DNA of 64,000 nt from Pantoea sp. At-9b (GTDB taxonomy: Bacteria; Pseudomonadota; Gammaproteobacteria; Enterobacterales; Enterobacteriaceae), in contig NC_014837.1 in the NCBI RefSeq assembly GCF_000175935.2, positions 3,348,001 to 3,412,000 of the forward strand, written 5' to 3'. Shown here one piece after another: positions 18,667-30,102 of the stretch (position 1 is its first letter; each line of letters starts with the position of its first letter). The notes beneath the pieces were generated by a model. It saw nothing but the letters and a program-made list of their open reading frames with translations, ran no database searches and had not been told where the DNA came from. Made by a program: the position numbers and the translations under genes.

Positions 18667-21228
18667 ATGAAAGGAGCAGAGCAAATGGACTTCAGCGCCC
18701 ATACGCCCATGATGCAGCAATACCTGCGTCTGAAGGCCGATCATCCTGACATTCTGCTGTTCTATCGCATGGGCGATTTTTACGAGCTGTTTTATGATGA
18801 CGCCAAACGCGCCTCGCAGCTGCTGGAAATCTCTCTCACCAAACGTGGTGCGTCAGCAGGCGAACCCATTCCGATGGCGGGCGTCCCTTATCACGCGGTT
18901 GAAGGTTATCTGGCGAAACTGGTCCAGTTAGGGGAATCGGTCGCGATTTGCGAGCAAATTGGCGACCCGGCGCTGAGTAAAGGACCGGTCGAGCGTAAAG
19001 TCGTGCGCATTGTCACCCCTGGCACCATCAGCGATGAAGCGTTGCTACAGGAGCGGCAGGACAACCTGCTGGCCGCCATTTTTCAAAGCCAGCGTGGCTT
19101 TGGCTATGCCACGCTGGATATCAGCTCAGGACGTTTTCGCCTGAGCGAGCCGGGTGATCAGGAAACCATGGCTGCCGAGTTGCAGCGTACTAACCCGGCC
19201 GAATTACTCTATCCCGAAGATTTGCAGGCGATGGCGCTAATCGACCAACGGCGCGGCCTGCGTCGTCGCCCGCTTTGGGAATATGAAATCGATACCGCGC
19301 GTCAGCAGTTAAATCTGCAATTTGGCACGCGTGACCTCAACGGTTTTGGCGTTGAACAGGCGCATCTGGCGCTGCGCGCGGCGGGTTGTCTGCTGCAATA
19401 TGTCAAAGACACCCAACGCACCTCGCTGCCCCATATCCGCTCACTCAGTATGGAGCGCCAGCAGGATAGCGTGATCATGGATGCCGCTACGCGTCGCAAT
19501 CTGGAAATCACGCAAAACCTCGCCGGTGGCACCGACAATACCCTGGCCGCCGTACTGGATAAAACCGTCACGCCAATGGGCAGCCGCATGCTGAAACGCT
19601 GGTTGCATATGCCGTTGCGTGATGTTGACACCATCGCCCGCCGTCAGGAAGCCATTGCGGAATTACAGGCGCACAGCGAAGAACTGCAACCGGTTTTACG
19701 CCAGATCGGCGACCTGGAGCGTATCCTCGCCCGTCTGGCATTACGTACCGCCCGCCCGCGTGACCTGGCGCGTATGCGTCACGCCTTCCAGCAACTGCCG
19801 GAACTGAATGCGTTGCTGCAAGCGGTAAATGCGCCGCAGCTCACGCAGTTACGTAGCCAGATGGGTGAATTCAGCGAACTGCGCGAATTGCTGGAGAATG
19901 CCATCATCGAATCACCACCGGTTTTAGTGCGTGATGGCGGCGTGATTGCGCCGGGTTATAACGCTGAACTGGATGAGTGGCGCGCCCTGGCCGACGGTGC
20001 CAGCGATTATCTCGACCGTCTGGAAATTCGTGAGCGGGAAAAGCTCGGGCTGGATACGCTCAAAGTTGGCTTTAACGCGATTCATGGTTACTACATTCAG
20101 GTCAGCCGTGGTCAAAGCCATCTGGTGCCCATCCACTATGTACGCCGCCAGACCCTTAAGAATGCCGAACGCTATATTATTCCTGAGCTGAAAGAGTACG
20201 AAGACAAGGTGCTGACCTCAAAAGGGAAAGCGCTGGCGCTGGAAAAAGGCCTGTACGATGAATTGTTTGACCGTCTGCTGCCACATCTGGAAGCGCTGCA
20301 ATTAAGCGCGGCGGCACTGGCCGAACTCGATGTGCTGAGTAACCTGGCGGAACGCGCCTGGACCCTCAACTATTGCCGCCCGGTGCTACAGGAAAAAGCC
20401 GGGATCCGCATCACGGGCGGACGTCATCCGGTAGTCGAACAGGTTTTAAAAGAGCCGTTTATCGCCAACCCGCTGTCACTCTCGACCCAGCGACGCATGC
20501 TGATTATCACCGGTCCCAATATGGGCGGTAAAAGTACCTATATGCGTCAGGCGGCACTGATTGCGCTGATGGCATGGATCGGCAGCTTCGTTCCGGCGGA
20601 AGAGACGGTGATTGGCCCGATCGATCGCATCTTTACTCGCGTGGGTGCGGCTGATGATTTGGCTTCCGGGCGCTCCACTTTTATGGTGGAGATGACCGAA
20701 ACGGCCAATATCCTGCATAACGCTACCGAACATAGCCTGGTGTTAATGGATGAAATCGGTCGCGGCACCTCAACCTATGATGGTCTGTCGCTGGCCTGGG
20801 CTTGTGCCGAGAGCCTGGCCAACCGGATTAAAGCAATGACGCTATTCGCCACCCACTATTTCGAGCTGACAACGCTACCGGAAAAAATGGAAGGCGTGGT
20901 CAACGTGCACCTGGATGCCGTGGAGCACGGTGACACCATCGCATTTATGCATAGCGTGCAGGACGGTGCGGCCAGCAAAAGCTACGGTTTGGCCGTCGCC
21001 GCGCTCGCAGGTGTACCGAAAGAGGTGATTAAGCGCGCTCGTCACAAGCTGAAGGAGTTGGAAACGTTGTCGGGCAGCACTGCCGCCTCAACGGTCGAAG
21101 GTTCACAGCTCCCGTTATTGGTCGCGGAAACGTCTCCGGCGGTGGAAGCACTGGAAGCACTCGATCCCGATACGCTGACGCCACGCCAGGCGCTGGAGTG
21201 GATCTATCGTTTGAAAACGCTGGTGTAG
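18667..21228 (+). CDS. mutS: DNA mismatch repair protein MutS
   Basis: Recognises base mismatches and small loops and, with MutL and MutH, starts strand-specific repair. The 853 residues equal E. coli MutS in length. The mismatch-contacting Phe-x-Glu is at 38-40 (GDFYELF), the Walker [10 protein letters not shown] is near 617-625, and [15 protein letters not shown] and [11 protein letters not shown] follow in the ATPase domain; the C-terminus ends in [16 protein letters not shown]. The first ATG gives the E. coli length but has a weak site; a second ATG at 18685 (MDFSAHT) has AAAGGAG upstream and may be the true start. Confidence 0.97.
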   Translation: MKGAEQMDFSAHTPMMQQYLRLKADHPDILLFYRMGDFYELFYDDAKRASQLLEISLTKRGASAGEPIPMAGVPYHAVEGYLAKLVQLGESVAICEQIGDPALSKGPVERKVVRIVTPGTISDEALLQERQDNLLAAIFQSQRGFGYATLDISSGRFRLSEPGDQETMAAELQRTNPAELLYPEDLQAMALIDQRRGLRRRPLWEYEIDTARQQLNLQFGTRDLNGFGVEQAHLALRAAGCLLQYVKDTQRTSLPHIRSLSMERQQDSVIMDAATRRNLEITQNLAGGTDNTLAAVLDKTVTPMGSRMLKRWLHMPLRDVDTIARRQEAIAELQAHSEELQPVLRQIGDLERILARLALRTARPRDLARMRHAFQQLPELNALLQAVNAPQLTQLRSQMGEFSELRELLENAIIESPPVLVRDGGVIAPGYNAELDEWRALADGASDYLDRLEIREREKLGLDTLKVGFNAIHGYYIQVSRGQSHLVPIHYVRRQTLKNAERYIIPELKEYEDKVLTSKGKALALEKGLYDELFDRLLPHLEALQLSAAALAELDVLSNLAERAWTLNYCRPVLQEKAGIRITGGRHPVVEQVLKEPFIANPLSLSTQRRMLIITGPNMGGKSTYMRQAALIALMAWIGSFVPAEETVIGPIDRIFTRVGAADDLASGRSTFMVEMTETANILHNATEHSLVLMDEIGRGTSTYDGLSLAWACAESLANRIKAMTLFATHYFELTTLPEKMEGVVNVHLDAVEHGDTIAFMHSVQDGAASKSYGLAVAALAGVPKEVIKRARHKLKELETLSGSTAASTVEGSQLPLLVAETSPAVEALEALDPDTLTPRQALEWIYRLKTLV

Positions 21229-21250
21229 CCTCATCCTGAATCGCAGGCAT

Positions 21251-21284
21251 AAAAAAACGGTGACCAGACGGTCACCGTTTTTAT
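21251..21284. terminator. Bidirectional terminator between mutS and rpoS
   Basis: AAAAACGGTGACC (21253-21265) and GGTCACCGTTTTT (21270-21282) form a perfect 13-bp stem with loop AGAC between convergent genes, with A- and T-runs on the two sides. Confidence 0.95.
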
Positions 21285-21298
21285 ATAGCGATTACGGT

Positions 21299-22291
21299 TT
21301 ATTCACGAAACAGCGCTTCAATATTCAGGCCCTGTGTCTGCAGGATTTCACGCAGACGACGCAGCCCTTCCACTTGAATCTGACGAACACGCTCACGGGT
21401 CAAACCGATTTCGCGGCCCACATCTTCAAGCGTTGCCGCTTCATAGCCCAACAGGCCGAAACGACGCGCCAGCACTTCACGCTGCTTGGCATTCAGTTCA
21501 AACAACCACTTAACGATGCTTTGCTTCATATCATCGTCCTGCGTGGTGTCTTCCGGGCCGTTATCTTTTTCATCAGCCAGGATATCCAGCAGCGCTTTTT
21601 CGGAATCACCACCTAACGGTGTGTCAACCGAGGTAATACGCTCGTTGAGACGTAGCATACGGCTTACATCATCAACCGGCTTGTCCAACTGCTCGGCAAT
21701 CTCTTCGGCACTCGGCTCATGATCGAGCTTGTGCGAGAGTTCGCGCGCAGTACGCAGATAGACATTTAACTCTTTAACAATGTGGATAGGCAGACGAATG
21801 GTACGGGTTTGGTTCATGATTGCCCGTTCAATGGTCTGACGAATCCACCAGGTGGCGTAAGTTGAGAAGCGGAACCCACGTTCCGGGTCAAACTTCTCTA
21901 CAGCACGAATCAGGCCAAGATTACCCTCTTCAATCAGATCCAGCAGCGCCAGACCACGATTGCTGTAACGACGGGCAATCTTCACCACCAGACGTAAGTT
22001 ACTTTCAATCATGCGGCGACGAGAAGGAATGTCGCCTCGTAATGCGCGGCGGGCAAAGAACACCTCTTCTTCCGCCGTTAACAATGGAGAATAACCAATT
22101 TCTCCGAGGTAGAGCTGCGTCGCATCCAAAACGCGTTGCGTCGCACCCTGTGACAACAACTCTTCTTCCGCTACATCGTTATCACCAGGTTCGTTCTCAA
22201 CGAGAGCCTTCTCATCAAAAACCTCAGCTCCGTTCTCCTCGAATTCCGCATCTTCGTGTAACTCGTTAACTTTCAGCGTATTCTGGCTCAT
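21299..22291 (-). CDS. rpoS: RNA polymerase sigma factor RpoS (sigma-38)
   Basis: Master sigma factor of stationary phase and general stress. 330 residues, the E. coli length. Region 1.2-2 includes [29 protein letters not shown] and the core-binding/-10 helix [14 protein letters not shown]; region 3 includes [17 protein letters not shown]; region 4 ends with [27 protein letters not shown], the -35-binding helix-turn-helix. Only 50 bp separate it from the nlpD stop; in E. coli the main rpoS promoter lies inside nlpD and the long leader is the target of DsrA, RprA and ArcZ, which probably applies here. Confidence 0.99.
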   Translation of the reverse strand: MSQNTLKVNELHEDAEFEENGAEVFDEKALVENEPGDNDVAEEELLSQGATQRVLDATQLYLGEIGYSPLLTAEEEVFFARRALRGDIPSRRRMIESNLRLVVKIARRYSNRGLALLDLIEEGNLGLIRAVEKFDPERGFRFSTYATWWIRQTIERAIMNQTRTIRLPIHIVKELNVYLRTARELSHKLDHEPSAEEIAEQLDKPVDDVSRMLRLNERITSVDTPLGGDSEKALLDILADEKDNGPEDTTQDDDMKQSIVKWLFELNAKQREVLARRFGLLGYEAATLEDVGREIGLTRERVRQIQVEGLRRLREILQTQGLNIEALFRE

Positions 22292-22341
22292 AAGCGGCTC
22301 CTACCCGTGATCCAAGGGCAGAACACCTGGGTTCTGCCGGA

Positions 22342-23430
22342 TTATCGTTGCGGTAAGTAACGCAACGGATTTACGGATTTCCCCTTGTAACGAATTTCAA
22401 AATGCAATCTTACTGAACTGGTTCCGGTGCTACCCATCGTAGCTATTTTTTGCCCAGCTTTAACTTCCTGTTGTTCCCGGACCAGCATTGTGTCGTTATG
22501 GGCGTAGGCACTCAGGTAGTCATCATTGTGTTTGATGATGATTAAATTACCGTACCCACGGAGCGCGTTACCTGCGTAAACCACCCTACCGGAAGCAGTA
22601 GCGACAACAGGTTGTCCACGTGAACCCGCGATATCGATCCCTTTGTTTCCACCTTCCGCAGCGGAGAAGTTATCGATAATTTTCCCATCGGTCGGCCAAC
22701 GCCAGCTTCCCACCGGTGTTGTGCTATCGGTCGTGCTGCTGACCGTGGGCGGTACGGTAACCGGAGCTGTGGTCGTTGCCACATTATTTGCCCCTTTCGA
22801 CGGCAACAATTTGCTGCCTGAAGAATTACCCGAATCATCAGAATACGTAATAACAGGTTGCTGTGCAACCGGGGCAGATTTAATTTGCGAAGAACCCGGT
22901 GTGGCAGGTACGCCACCCTGAGTGGCATCCGCTACAGTGATAGCGTTACCACCGGTTATGGACTGCCCTGCTCCGTTACCCACTTGCAGTGTTTGCCCGG
23001 CGTTCAGGCTATACGGAGCGGGGATGTTGTTGCGTTGCGCCAGGTCGCGATAGTCGTTGCCAGTAATCCACGCAATATAGAACAGGGTGTCGCCACGTTT
23101 AACGGTGTAGGTCTCACCGCCATAGCTCCCTTTCGGAATATTCCCATAGTTGCGATTGTACACAATGCGACCATTTTCCGTGGTCACATTATTATTACCA
23201 CTAATCATTCCGCCAGATGGCGGTGCCGAAGGTACGCCACCGCTTAACATTCCACCATGCGGCATCGTCGGTACGCCACCACCAGAGGAATCACTCATGC
23301 CCCCGTTGCCACCAATCTGGCTGATGGGTGCTTGTGTGTTATCGCTGGAGCTACAGCCTGCCAGCCAAAATCCGACCAGTGTCAGAGCCGCCAAACGGCG
23401 TAATTGAAATGTTGTGCTTCCCGTGCTCAT
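22342..23430 (-). CDS. nlpD: Murein hydrolase activator NlpD (LysM + degenerate M23 lipoprotein)
   Basis: Outer-membrane lipoprotein that activates amidase AmiC during septum splitting. 362 residues: lipoprotein signal with LAGC lipobox (Cys26), a glycine/proline-rich linker ([23 protein letters not shown]), a LysM domain (about 108-152, [14 protein letters not shown]), a Ser/Thr/Pro-rich spacer and a C-terminal LytM/M23 domain (about 255-360). The metal-binding motif is broken: GNKGIDIAG lacks the first His and the HxH motif reads RLHF, as expected for an activator without hydrolase activity. The start at 23430 ([10 protein letters not shown]) has GGGGG upstream. Confidence 0.95.
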   Translation of the reverse strand: MSTGSTTFQLRRLAALTLVGFWLAGCSSSDNTQAPISQIGGNGGMSDSSGGGVPTMPHGGMLSGGVPSAPPSGGMISGNNNVTTENGRIVYNRNYGNIPKGSYGGETYTVKRGDTLFYIAWITGNDYRDLAQRNNIPAPYSLNAGQTLQVGNGAGQSITGGNAITVADATQGGVPATPGSSQIKSAPVAQQPVITYSDDSGNSSGSKLLPSKGANNVATTTAPVTVPPTVSSTTDSTTPVGSWRWPTDGKIIDNFSAAEGGNKGIDIAGSRGQPVVATASGRVVYAGNALRGYGNLIIIKHNDDYLSAYAHNDTMLVREQQEVKAGQKIATMGSTGTSSVRLHFEIRYKGKSVNPLRYLPQR

Positions 23431-23591
23431 TGATCCCCCGTGATGGCAATCCTGGATATAACTGTGTCTGCGTGAACCGCATTTTACACTGCATAATGCA
23501 GACGAAACGGCCTTTAGCATTGATTAACAAGGATAGTAACAAGATCAACTGCGCCGTGCCATGTAACAGTTGTGAACAAGTACGAAGAGCT

Positions 23592-24218
23592 TCAGGCCAG
23601 GTCACCCTGTACTAAAGGTACAAAGCGGACGGGTTCGATAATCTCCTCGATCATCTCATCCCCCTGACGACGCAGACGTTTTAACACTTGTTGATCTTCG
23701 CCAACCGGCAGCACCATTCTGCCGCCGTCACGCAATTGTGCTATCAGCGCAGTCGGAATTTCAGGCGGTGCCGCCGTCACAATAATGGCGTCAAACGGAC
23801 CACGCGCGGCCCATCCCTGCCAGCCATCGCCGTGGCGGGTGGAAACATTATGCAGATCAAGCTGCTTCAGGCGGCGTTTCGCCTGCCATTGCAGCCCTTT
23901 GATACGTTCAACCGAGTAAACGTGATTGACCAGATGCGCCAGAATAGCGGTCTGATAGCCAGAACCCGTGCCAATTTCCAGCACCTGTGCATCGGCGTTG
24001 AGTTCAAGCAGCGCCGTCATCCGCGCCACCATATAGGGCTGTGAAATCGTCTGCCCGCTGCCAATTGGCAACGCGACATTGTCCCAGGCTTTGTGTTCAA
24101 AGGCTTCGTCGATAAAACGCTCACGCGGCACATCGGCGATAGCTTTCAGCAGATGTTCATCATGGATACCCTGGGCGCGCAGTTGCGCCAGCAAGGTTTC
24201 AACGCGCCGGTTCACCAT
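23592..24218 (-). CDS. pcm: Protein-L-isoaspartate O-methyltransferase
   Basis: Uses SAM to methylate isoaspartyl residues in aged proteins, starting their repair. 208 residues as in E. coli; motif [10 protein letters not shown] at 81-89, with [13 protein letters not shown] before it and [25 protein letters not shown] after it. The ATG at 24218 ([10 protein letters not shown]) overlaps the surE stop by 7 bp; ten further in-frame codons upstream are not conserved. Part of the truD-surE-pcm-nlpD-rpoS string. Confidence 0.97.
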   Translation of the reverse strand: MVNRRVETLLAQLRAQGIHDEHLLKAIADVPRERFIDEAFEHKAWDNVALPIGSGQTISQPYMVARMTALLELNADAQVLEIGTGSGYQTAILAHLVNHVYSVERIKGLQWQAKRRLKQLDLHNVSTRHGDGWQGWAARGPFDAIIVTAAPPEIPTALIAQLRDGGRMVLPVGEDQQVLKRLRRQGDEMIEEIIEPVRFVPLVQGDLA

Positions 24219-24973
24219 GCCAAATCCACCTCCGCCTGGGTCAGCCAATCGCTTAACACCACCTGCGCCGCCGGGGCGGTCAGGTCAACATGCAACGCGG
24301 TGATCGAGACATACCCCGCATCCACCGCAGCAAAATCGGTATCGGGACCGGCATCCAGTTTCTCACCCGGCGGACCAATCCAGTACAGGGTATTGCCGCG
24401 CGGATCTTGCTGACAGATCACCTGATCGGCAGGATGGCGGCTGCCACAGCGCGTCACACGGAAACCTTTCACTTCTGATAAGGGGAGATCAGGCACGTTG
24501 ATATTGAGAATACGCCCGGTGCGCAGCGGTTCACGCGTCAACGCGCGCAACAATGCGCAGGTGACCGCCGCCGCAGTGGCGTAATGCTGATGGCCATTCA
24601 ATGACACTGCCAGCGCCGGTAGCCCGAGATGGCGGCCTTCCATCGCCGCCGCCACGGTGCCGGAATAAATCACGTCATCACCGAGATTCGGGCCAGCATT
24701 GATACCGGAAACCACAATATCCGGACGCGGTTGCATCAGGGCGTTAACCCCGAGAAACACGCAATCGGTCGGGGTACCCTGCTGCACGGCGATATCACCG
24801 TTTTCATGGGTAAAGGTACGAAGCGGCGTCTCCAGCGTTAGCGAGTTTGAGGCACCACTGCGATTGCGATCGGGTGCGACCACCTGCACCTCAGCAAACT
24901 GGCGCAGCGCGCGCGCCAGGGTCTGAATGCCTGGCGCATGAATGCCGTCATCATTACTCAGCAATATCCGCAT
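24212..24973 (-). CDS. surE: 5'/3'-nucleotidase SurE
   Basis: Survival protein with metal-dependent nucleoside 5'/3'-monophosphatase and exopolyphosphatase activity. 253 residues; metal ligands Asp8-Asp9 (LLSNDDG), Ser39 in RNRSGASNS and Asn in [22 protein letters not shown] (given here only as a region). The start [10 protein letters not shown] at 24973 lies inside the 3' end of truD (20-bp overlap), so translation is likely coupled; pcm overlaps its stop. Confidence 0.97.
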   Translation of the reverse strand: MRILLSNDDGIHAPGIQTLARALRQFAEVQVVAPDRNRSGASNSLTLETPLRTFTHENGDIAVQQGTPTDCVFLGVNALMQPRPDIVVSGINAGPNLGDDVIYSGTVAAAMEGRHLGLPALAVSLNGHQHYATAAAVTCALLRALTREPLRTGRILNINVPDLPLSEVKGFRVTRCGSRHPADQVICQQDPRGNTLYWIGPPGEKLDAGPDTDFAAVDAGYVSITALHVDLTAPAAQVVLSDWLTQAEVDLAW

Positions 24974-25997
24974 CGTTACCTTCTTGTTGGAGAAGCTCAC
25001 GCACGACGCTGGTAGCAAAACTGCCCGCAGGCAGCCAGAACGCCATCTCCAGCGTCACATCATCCCACCAGTTCCAGTGCAAGTCCTTTGGCACCACACG
25101 CATCGCACGACGTGCTGCGTCAACACGTTCACGCTCAAGCAGTGTAATCAATTCTACCGCACCTGCCAGGCTGTGTTGTTCAAATTCAAGCGCTTCCGCC
25201 TGGGGTCCCCAGTCACCACGACCCGGTAACGGCGCGGTAATACGCAGTTCATCCTGATTCACGCGCTGCTGCAGTTCCGCCAGTTCTTCCGTCTGCGCAA
25301 CAAACCAGCTACCACGCCCGGTCAGTTGCAACGCATCGCCGCTCATCACTGCGTCGAGATGACCGTCTCGCTGCAAACGGGCGCTGGTCACCTGATTAAA
25401 CAGGTGGCTGCGGGTGGCCGAAAGCAACAATCCTTTTTTATTGCGATCGCGCGGGCGAAAACGATCCTGCGCCCACTGCTGCGCCTGAGTCAGATTATTA
25501 CCCTCACGACCAAAACGCTGCTCGCCAAAATAGTTAGGCACACCGCTTTTCTGAATTTTCTGTAAACGCTGTTCCACCGCAGCCCGGTCCGAGATTTGGC
25601 GGATCACCAGACGAAATGCATTCCCTGCCAGCGCGCCGGTACGTAGTTTACGCTTGTGGCGCACTACCTGCAGGATTTCTACACCCTCCAGCTTAAATTC
25701 AGACAGATCAGGCATGGCGTTGCCCGGCAAACGGAAGCACAGCGTCTGTTCCGTCACTGCATGGCGGTCTTTCATCCCGGCATAGCTGAGATCACGCACA
25801 TGCACCCCGAGAAATTTCGCCAGCGCCTCGGCAACAAAGCGGGTGTTGCAGCCGATTTTACGAATACGCACCAGCAGCTGTTCGCCTTCGCCATCATAGG
25901 GATAACCGAGATCCTCGATAACGACAAAATCTTCCGGATTGGCTTTGATCACACCAGTGGCGCGCGGCACACCATGCAGGTACAGCAACTCACTCAT
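24954..25997 (-). CDS. truD: tRNA pseudouridine(13) synthase TruD
   Basis: Makes pseudouridine at position 13 of tRNA-Glu. 347 residues; the catalytic aspartate is Asp77 in [14 protein letters not shown]. Other family segments are [38 protein letters not shown] and LTGRGSWF. It overlaps surE at its 3' end and ispF by 4 bp at its 5' end, so the whole ispD-ispF-truD-surE-pcm string appears to be one translationally coupled operon. Confidence 0.96.
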   Translation of the reverse strand: MSELLYLHGVPRATGVIKANPEDFVVIEDLGYPYDGEGEQLLVRIRKIGCNTRFVAEALAKFLGVHVRDLSYAGMKDRHAVTEQTLCFRLPGNAMPDLSEFKLEGVEILQVVRHKRKLRTGALAGNAFRLVIRQISDRAAVEQRLQKIQKSGVPNYFGEQRFGREGNNLTQAQQWAQDRFRPRDRNKKGLLLSATRSHLFNQVTSARLQRDGHLDAVMSGDALQLTGRGSWFVAQTEELAELQQRVNQDELRITAPLPGRGDWGPQAEALEFEQHSLAGAVELITLLERERVDAARRAMRVVPKDLHWNWWDDVTLEMAFWLPAGSFATSVVRELLQQEGNDADIAE

Positions 25998-26476
25998 GCG
26001 CTTTCCGCCTTCACCAGCAGCGCGACCGCTTCACAGGCAATGCCTTCACCACGCCCGGTAAAACCCAGTTTTTCCGTGGTGGTCGCTTTCACATTGACCT
26101 GATCCATATGACAGCCCAGATCTTCAGCGATGTTCACGCGCATCTGTGGCACATGCGGCAGCATTTTCGGTGCCTGAGCAATCAGGGTGACGTCAACGTT
26201 ACCGACCTGATACCCCTTCTGCTGAATCCGACGCCAGGCTTCGCGCAGCAAACCACGGCTGTCTGCCCCTTTATAAGCCGGATCGGTGTCAGGGAACAAT
26301 TTGCCGATATCCCCCATCGCTACCGCTCCCAGCAGCGCATCCGTCAGTGCGTGCAGGGCTACGTCACCATCAGAATGGGCAATAAAACCGTGTTCGAAGG
26401 GAATACGCACCCCACCAATCACCAGAGGACCCTCGCCTCCAAAGGCGTGGACGTCGAAGCCGTGACCGATACGCAT
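25994..26476 (-). CDS. ispF: 2-C-methyl-D-erythritol 2,4-cyclodiphosphate synthase
   Basis: Fifth enzyme of the MEP isoprenoid pathway; cyclises CDP-ME 2-phosphate with release of CMP. Metal ligands Asp8, His10 (GFDVH) and His42 (DVALHALTD) are present, with [17 protein letters not shown] and [20 protein letters not shown] took the second of two adjacent ATGs ([10 protein letters not shown], as in E. coli); the first, at 26479, would add one Met and overlap the ispD stop as ATGA. Either way it is coupled to ispD. Confidence 0.97.
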   Translation of the reverse strand: MRIGHGFDVHAFGGEGPLVIGGVRIPFEHGFIAHSDGDVALHALTDALLGAVAMGDIGKLFPDTDPAYKGADSRGLLREAWRRIQQKGYQVGNVDVTLIAQAPKMLPHVPQMRVNIAEDLGCHMDQVNVKATTTEKLGFTGRGEGIACEAVALLVKAESA

Positions 26477-27192
26477 CATGCGCTCTCCTTTAACTGAATC
26501 TGGGTAAGATAAAAGGCCGCCAGCGCCAGGTCTTCTGGCCGCGTCACCTTAATGTTATCACTGCGGCCACTCACCAGTTCGGGATGATAGCCGCAGTATT
26601 CCAGCGCCGAGGCTTCATCAGTGATGGTCGCGCCCTCATGCAGAGCACGCGTCAGACAGGCGGTCAGCAGCGCATGAGGGAAAAATTGTGGCGTCAGCGC
26701 GTGCCATAAATCTTCACGCTCGACGGTATGTGCAATGGCGGCTTTACCGGGTTCAGCACGTTTCATGGTATCGCGCACCGGTGCCGCCAGAATCGCCCCG
26801 ACTTTGCTGTGCTGGCGCACCGCCAGCAGACGCGCTAAATCATCAGGATGCAGGCAGGGGCGGGCCGCGTCGTGTACCAGCACCCATTCCCCTTGCGTCA
26901 CGGCCTGCAAACCTGCCAGCACCGACTCAGCACGCGTTTCCCCCCCGGTGACCCGCAGCACGCGCGCGTCCTGTGCCAGCGGCAAGGTATCAAACCAGCC
27001 GTCATCGGGGCTGATAGCGACAATCACCTGTTTCACCGCCGGGTGCGCCAGCAGGCGGGCAACGCTATGTTCAAGAAGAGTGGATTGACCGATGGTCAGA
27101 TATTGTTTCGGGCAGGCAGCCTGCATGCGGCTGCCAATACCGGCAGCGGGCACTACGGCGATCACATCCGCAGAGGAAGAGTGGTTGTTCAT
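26476..27192 (-). CDS. ispD: 2-C-methyl-D-erythritol 4-phosphate cytidylyltransferase
   Basis: Third enzyme of the MEP pathway; transfers CMP from CTP to MEP. 238 residues with the nucleotide-binding N-terminus [11 protein letters not shown] (13-23) and CPKQYL, then [14 protein letters not shown]-region [15 protein letters not shown] and [11 protein letters not shown]. It follows ftsB by 3 bp (stop 27196, start 27192) and precedes ispF without a gap. Confidence 0.97.
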   Translation of the reverse strand: MNNHSSSADVIAVVPAAGIGSRMQAACPKQYLTIGQSTLLEHSVARLLAHPAVKQVIVAISPDDGWFDTLPLAQDARVLRVTGGETRAESVLAGLQAVTQGEWVLVHDAARPCLHPDDLARLLAVRQHSKVGAILAAPVRDTMKRAEPGKAAIAHTVEREDLWHALTPQFFPHALLTACLTRALHEGATITDEASALEYCGYHPELVSGRSDNIKVTRPEDLALAAFYLTQIQLKESA

Positions 27193-27195
27193 GGT

Positions 27196-27513
27196 TTATC
27201 GTTGTTGATTTTGCGCAGCTTGTTGCGCGTTACGTTTGTTCTGGTCTGGCACCAGGCGATAGAAGGTTTCACCAGGCTTGATCATGCCCAGTTCATTGCG
27301 TGCGCGCTCCTCGATCGCTTCAGAACCGCCGTTGAGATCGTCAATTTCGGCGAACAGCTGATCGTTACGCGCTTTCAGTTTGGCGTTATTCGCCTGTTGT
27401 GACGCAACATCATCATTGACGCGCGTATAGTCGTGTATCCCGTTCTTGCCCAGCCACAACGAATACTGAAGCCAGCCGAGCAAAACGAGTAGTAATAGCG
27501 TCAGTTTTCCCAT
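27196..27513 (-). CDS. ftsB: Cell division protein FtsB
   Basis: Bitopic membrane protein of the FtsQBL divisome subcomplex. 105 residues: a transmembrane segment at about 3-21 ([19 protein letters not shown]), a periplasmic coiled coil at about 30-72 ([18 protein letters not shown]) and the conserved [19 protein letters not shown]. It heads the ftsB-ispD-ispF-truD-surE-pcm series, an arrangement identical to E. coli. Confidence 0.97.
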   Translation of the reverse strand: MGKLTLLLLVLLGWLQYSLWLGKNGIHDYTRVNDDVASQQANNAKLKARNDQLFAEIDDLNGGSEAIEERARNELGMIKPGETFYRLVPDQNKRNAQQAAQNQQR

Positions 27514-27684
27514 CCCAGCCCCCTGAAAAACGGCTCAATCATCCCATAACTTCGCGCCGGACTCCACTCCAGCAGCGAAAATGCCGTTTACGGACGATTG
27601 TCCGTACAAATAATGATTCACTGGCGCGCAGATCGGCAGGTAAAGTTTTGTAACCTGCCGACGCGTTTGCACATCAGGCACGGC

Positions 27685-28005
27685 TTACCAGCCGGAGAGA
27701 AATGAGAAGAGTAACCAGAACAGGCACACCACCACGATCGCCGTCACCACCCCGCTCCAGAACAGATGACCACGCATCATCAGGCTGAGGACAATGCCAA
27801 TCAACACCGATACCGGCAGCAGGGCAAGGAAGAACGGCCAAGTGTAGAGGAAGAAAAACAAGGTATTGGAACCGTAGAGCAGGAACGGAATGGCCAGCGC
27901 ACACCAATACGAGAGAAAACCAATCACACCACCCGGTAATGACGAGCGAGGCTCATCCTGGGGGCGTTCATCTTTGCGTGCCAGCATAGGGGTAACATTC
28001 TGCAT
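27685..28005 (-). CDS. ygbE: DUF3561 inner membrane protein YgbE
   Basis: A 106-residue membrane protein matching E. coli YgbE in length and position: LPGGVIGFLSYWCALAIPFLLYGSNTLFFFLYTWPFFLALLPVSV can be recognised in pieces, giving three transmembrane segments (about 28-48, 50-75, 85-104) after a hydrophilic N-terminus. Function unknown. It lies between ftsB and cysC on the same strand, about 54 bp after cysC. The 171-bp gap to ftsB contains only a weak TACGGAC/GTCCGTA inverted repeat at 27589-27606. Confidence 0.88.
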   Translation of the reverse strand: MQNVTPMLARKDERPQDEPRSSLPGGVIGFLSYWCALAIPFLLYGSNTLFFFLYTWPFFLALLPVSVLIGIVLSLMMRGHLFWSGVVTAIVVVCLFWLLFSFLSGW

Positions 28006-28059
28006 AGAGTTCCTGTTGACGCTAATCGCGGCAAATCATGGTGATTTGCCGCTGTCTAT

Positions 28060-28665
28060 TCAGGATCTGATGATATCGCGGTGGCGCAGCAGGTCTAACA
28101 ATTGGGCGGTCAGTTTTGTAACCAATTGTTCACCATCAAGGTGGATTTCCGGGGTTTCCGGGGCCTCATAAACACTGTCGATACCGGTGAAATTACGCAA
28201 TTCTCCGGCACGCGCTTTTTTATACAATCCTTTCGGATCACGCGCCTCGCACACCGCCAGCGGCGTGTCGACAAACACTTCAACAAACTGTCCATCCGCC
28301 AGCAGGTCGCGCACCATCTGACGTTCGGCGCGATGCGGTGAAATAAAGGCCGTCAGCACCACCAGCCCGGCATCCACCATCAGCTTTGCCACTTCACCGA
28401 CACGCCGAATATTTTCCTTACGATCGTCATCGCTGAAGCCGAGGTCACGGCACAGGCCGTGACGCACGTTGTCACCATCCAACAGATAAGTGCTGACGCC
28501 GGCGCGATGCAGCGCCTGCTCCAGCGCCCCTGCCACCGTGGATTTACCCGAGCCGGACAGCCCGGTAAACCACAGCACCACGCCCTGATGGCCGTGCTGC
28601 TGCTCACGCTCAGCGCGTGTCACCGGATGATCGTGCCACACCACGTTTTCATCGTGTTGCGCCAT
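28060..28665 (-). CDS. cysC: Adenylyl-sulfate kinase
   Basis: Phosphorylates APS to PAPS with ATP in sulfate assimilation. 201 residues with P-loop GLSGSGKST at 35-43, [18 protein letters not shown], and [10 protein letters not shown], which contains the serine equivalent to the phosphorylated Ser109 of E. coli. Its ATG shares one base with the cysN stop (TAATG), so cysN and cysC are translationally coupled. Last gene of the cysG-cysD-cysN-cysC operon. Confidence 0.98.
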   Translation of the reverse strand: MAQHDENVVWHDHPVTRAEREQQHGHQGVVLWFTGLSGSGKSTVAGALEQALHRAGVSTYLLDGDNVRHGLCRDLGFSDDDRKENIRRVGEVAKLMVDAGLVVLTAFISPHRAERQMVRDLLADGQFVEVFVDTPLAVCEARDPKGLYKKARAGELRNFTGIDSVYEAPETPEIHLDGEQLVTKLTAQLLDLLRHRDIIRS

Positions 28666-30092
28666 TACTGACCACCCAGCAGATCGCGTGCATTCCAGTG
28701 CGGGAAGTGGCGACGAATCAACGCATTCAGCTCCAGTTCAAACTCGCTGAACTGGCTCGCCTCGGCACGATTAGCGCTTTGCGGTTCTTCAATCAATCCG
28801 GCACCCACGGTGACATTGCTCAGGCGATCGATAAAGATCATGCCGCCGGTCACCGGGTTGTCGCGATATTTGTCCAGCACCATCGGCTCGTCAAAGGTGA
28901 CTTCCACCAGACCGATGCCGTTGAGCGGCAGGCTGTCGGCGCTGCGTTTTTCCAGCGTGTTGATATCGAACTGATGGATCACGTTTTCCACCCGGCCACG
29001 CGCTTTCTTACCGGCGATCTTCACGTCATAGCTCTGACCCGGTTGCAACGGCTGCTCGGCCATCCACACCACGTTCACCGTGGCGGATTGCACCGATTTC
29101 AGTTCCGCAACGGCATCCACCAACAGGTCACCACGGCTGATGTCGATCTCGTCTTGCAGCACCAGGGTAATGGCCTCACCGGCTGCGGCTTCCTGCAAAT
29201 CGCCATCAAAGGTGACGATGCGTGCAATGCTGGATTCTACGCCAGACGGCAGCACCTTCACGCGTTGGCCCACGGTGACCACGCCTGACGCCAGCGTTCC
29301 GGCATAGCCACGGAAATCGAGGTTCGGACGGTTAACGTATTGCACCGGGAAACGCATCGGTTGGTGATCCACCACACGCTTCAGTTCCACGGTCTCCAGC
29401 ACGTCGAGCAGCGTTGGACCGCTGTACCACGGCATGGTCGTGCTCGGCGATGCGACGTTATCCCCTTCCAGCGCGGACATCGGCACAAAGCGAATGTCGA
29501 GGTCTTCCGGCAGCTGTGCTGCGAAATCGAGGTAGTCCTGTTTGATCTGCTCAAACACGTCCTGTTTATACGCCACCAGATCCATCTTGTTGATCGCCAC
29601 CACCAGATGCTTAATGCCCAGCAACGTGGAGATAAAGCTGTGACGACGGGTCTGATCCAGCACGCCTTTGCGCGCATCAATCAACAGAATCGCCAGATCA
29701 CAGGTGGAGGCACCCGTCGCCATATTGCGCGTGTACTGCTCGTGCCCCGGGGTATCCGCGATAATAAATTTGCGCTTTTCGGTCGAGAAATAACGGTAGG
29801 CCACGTCAATGGTGATGCCCTGCTCGCGCTCGGCCTGCAAGCCATCCACCAACAGCGCCAGATCGAGTTTCTCACCCTGGGTGCCATGACGTTTGCTGTC
29901 GTTGTGCAACGAGGAGAGCTGATCTTCATAGATCTGGCGGGTATCGTGCAGCAGACGACCAATCAGCGTACTTTTGCCGTCGTCAACGCTACCGCAAGTG
30001 AGGAAACGCAGCAGGCTTTTGTGTTGTTGCGCGGTCAGCCAGGCTTCCACGCCGCCCTGATCGGCAATCTGTTGTGCAATAACGGTATTCAT
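28665..30092 (-). CDS. cysN: Sulfate adenylyltransferase subunit 1 (GTPase CysN)
   Basis: EF-Tu-like GTPase whose hydrolysis drives APS formation by CysD. 475 residues; G1 motif GSVDDGKST at 34-42, G3 [10 protein letters not shown]4 NKMD, followed by two beta-barrel domains ([22 protein letters not shown]-type segment [13 protein letters not shown]). It starts 10 bp after cysD. E. coli CysN has 475 residues as well. Confidence 0.98.
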   Translation of the reverse strand: MNTVIAQQIADQGGVEAWLTAQQHKSLLRFLTCGSVDDGKSTLIGRLLHDTRQIYEDQLSSLHNDSKRHGTQGEKLDLALLVDGLQAEREQGITIDVAYRYFSTEKRKFIIADTPGHEQYTRNMATGASTCDLAILLIDARKGVLDQTRRHSFISTLLGIKHLVVAINKMDLVAYKQDVFEQIKQDYLDFAAQLPEDLDIRFVPMSALEGDNVASPSTTMPWYSGPTLLDVLETVELKRVVDHQPMRFPVQYVNRPNLDFRGYAGTLASGVVTVGQRVKVLPSGVESSIARIVTFDGDLQEAAAGEAITLVLQDEIDISRGDLLVDAVAELKSVQSATVNVVWMAEQPLQPGQSYDVKIAGKKARGRVENVIHQFDINTLEKRSADSLPLNGIGLVEVTFDEPMVLDKYRDNPVTGGMIFIDRLSNVTVGAGLIEEPQSANRAEASQFSEFELELNALIRRHFPHWNARDLLGGQ

Positions 30093-30102
30093 CTGCGTCT
30101 CC

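Noticed and set aside
22342..22600. NlpD as an active M23 endopeptidase
   Set aside because: The first metal-binding histidine and the HxH motif are missing, so it is an activator and not a hydrolase.
27589..27606. TACGGAC-N4-GTCCGTA inverted repeat in the ftsB-ygbE gap
   Set aside because: Short and without a T-run or matching regulator; too weak to call a terminator or operator.
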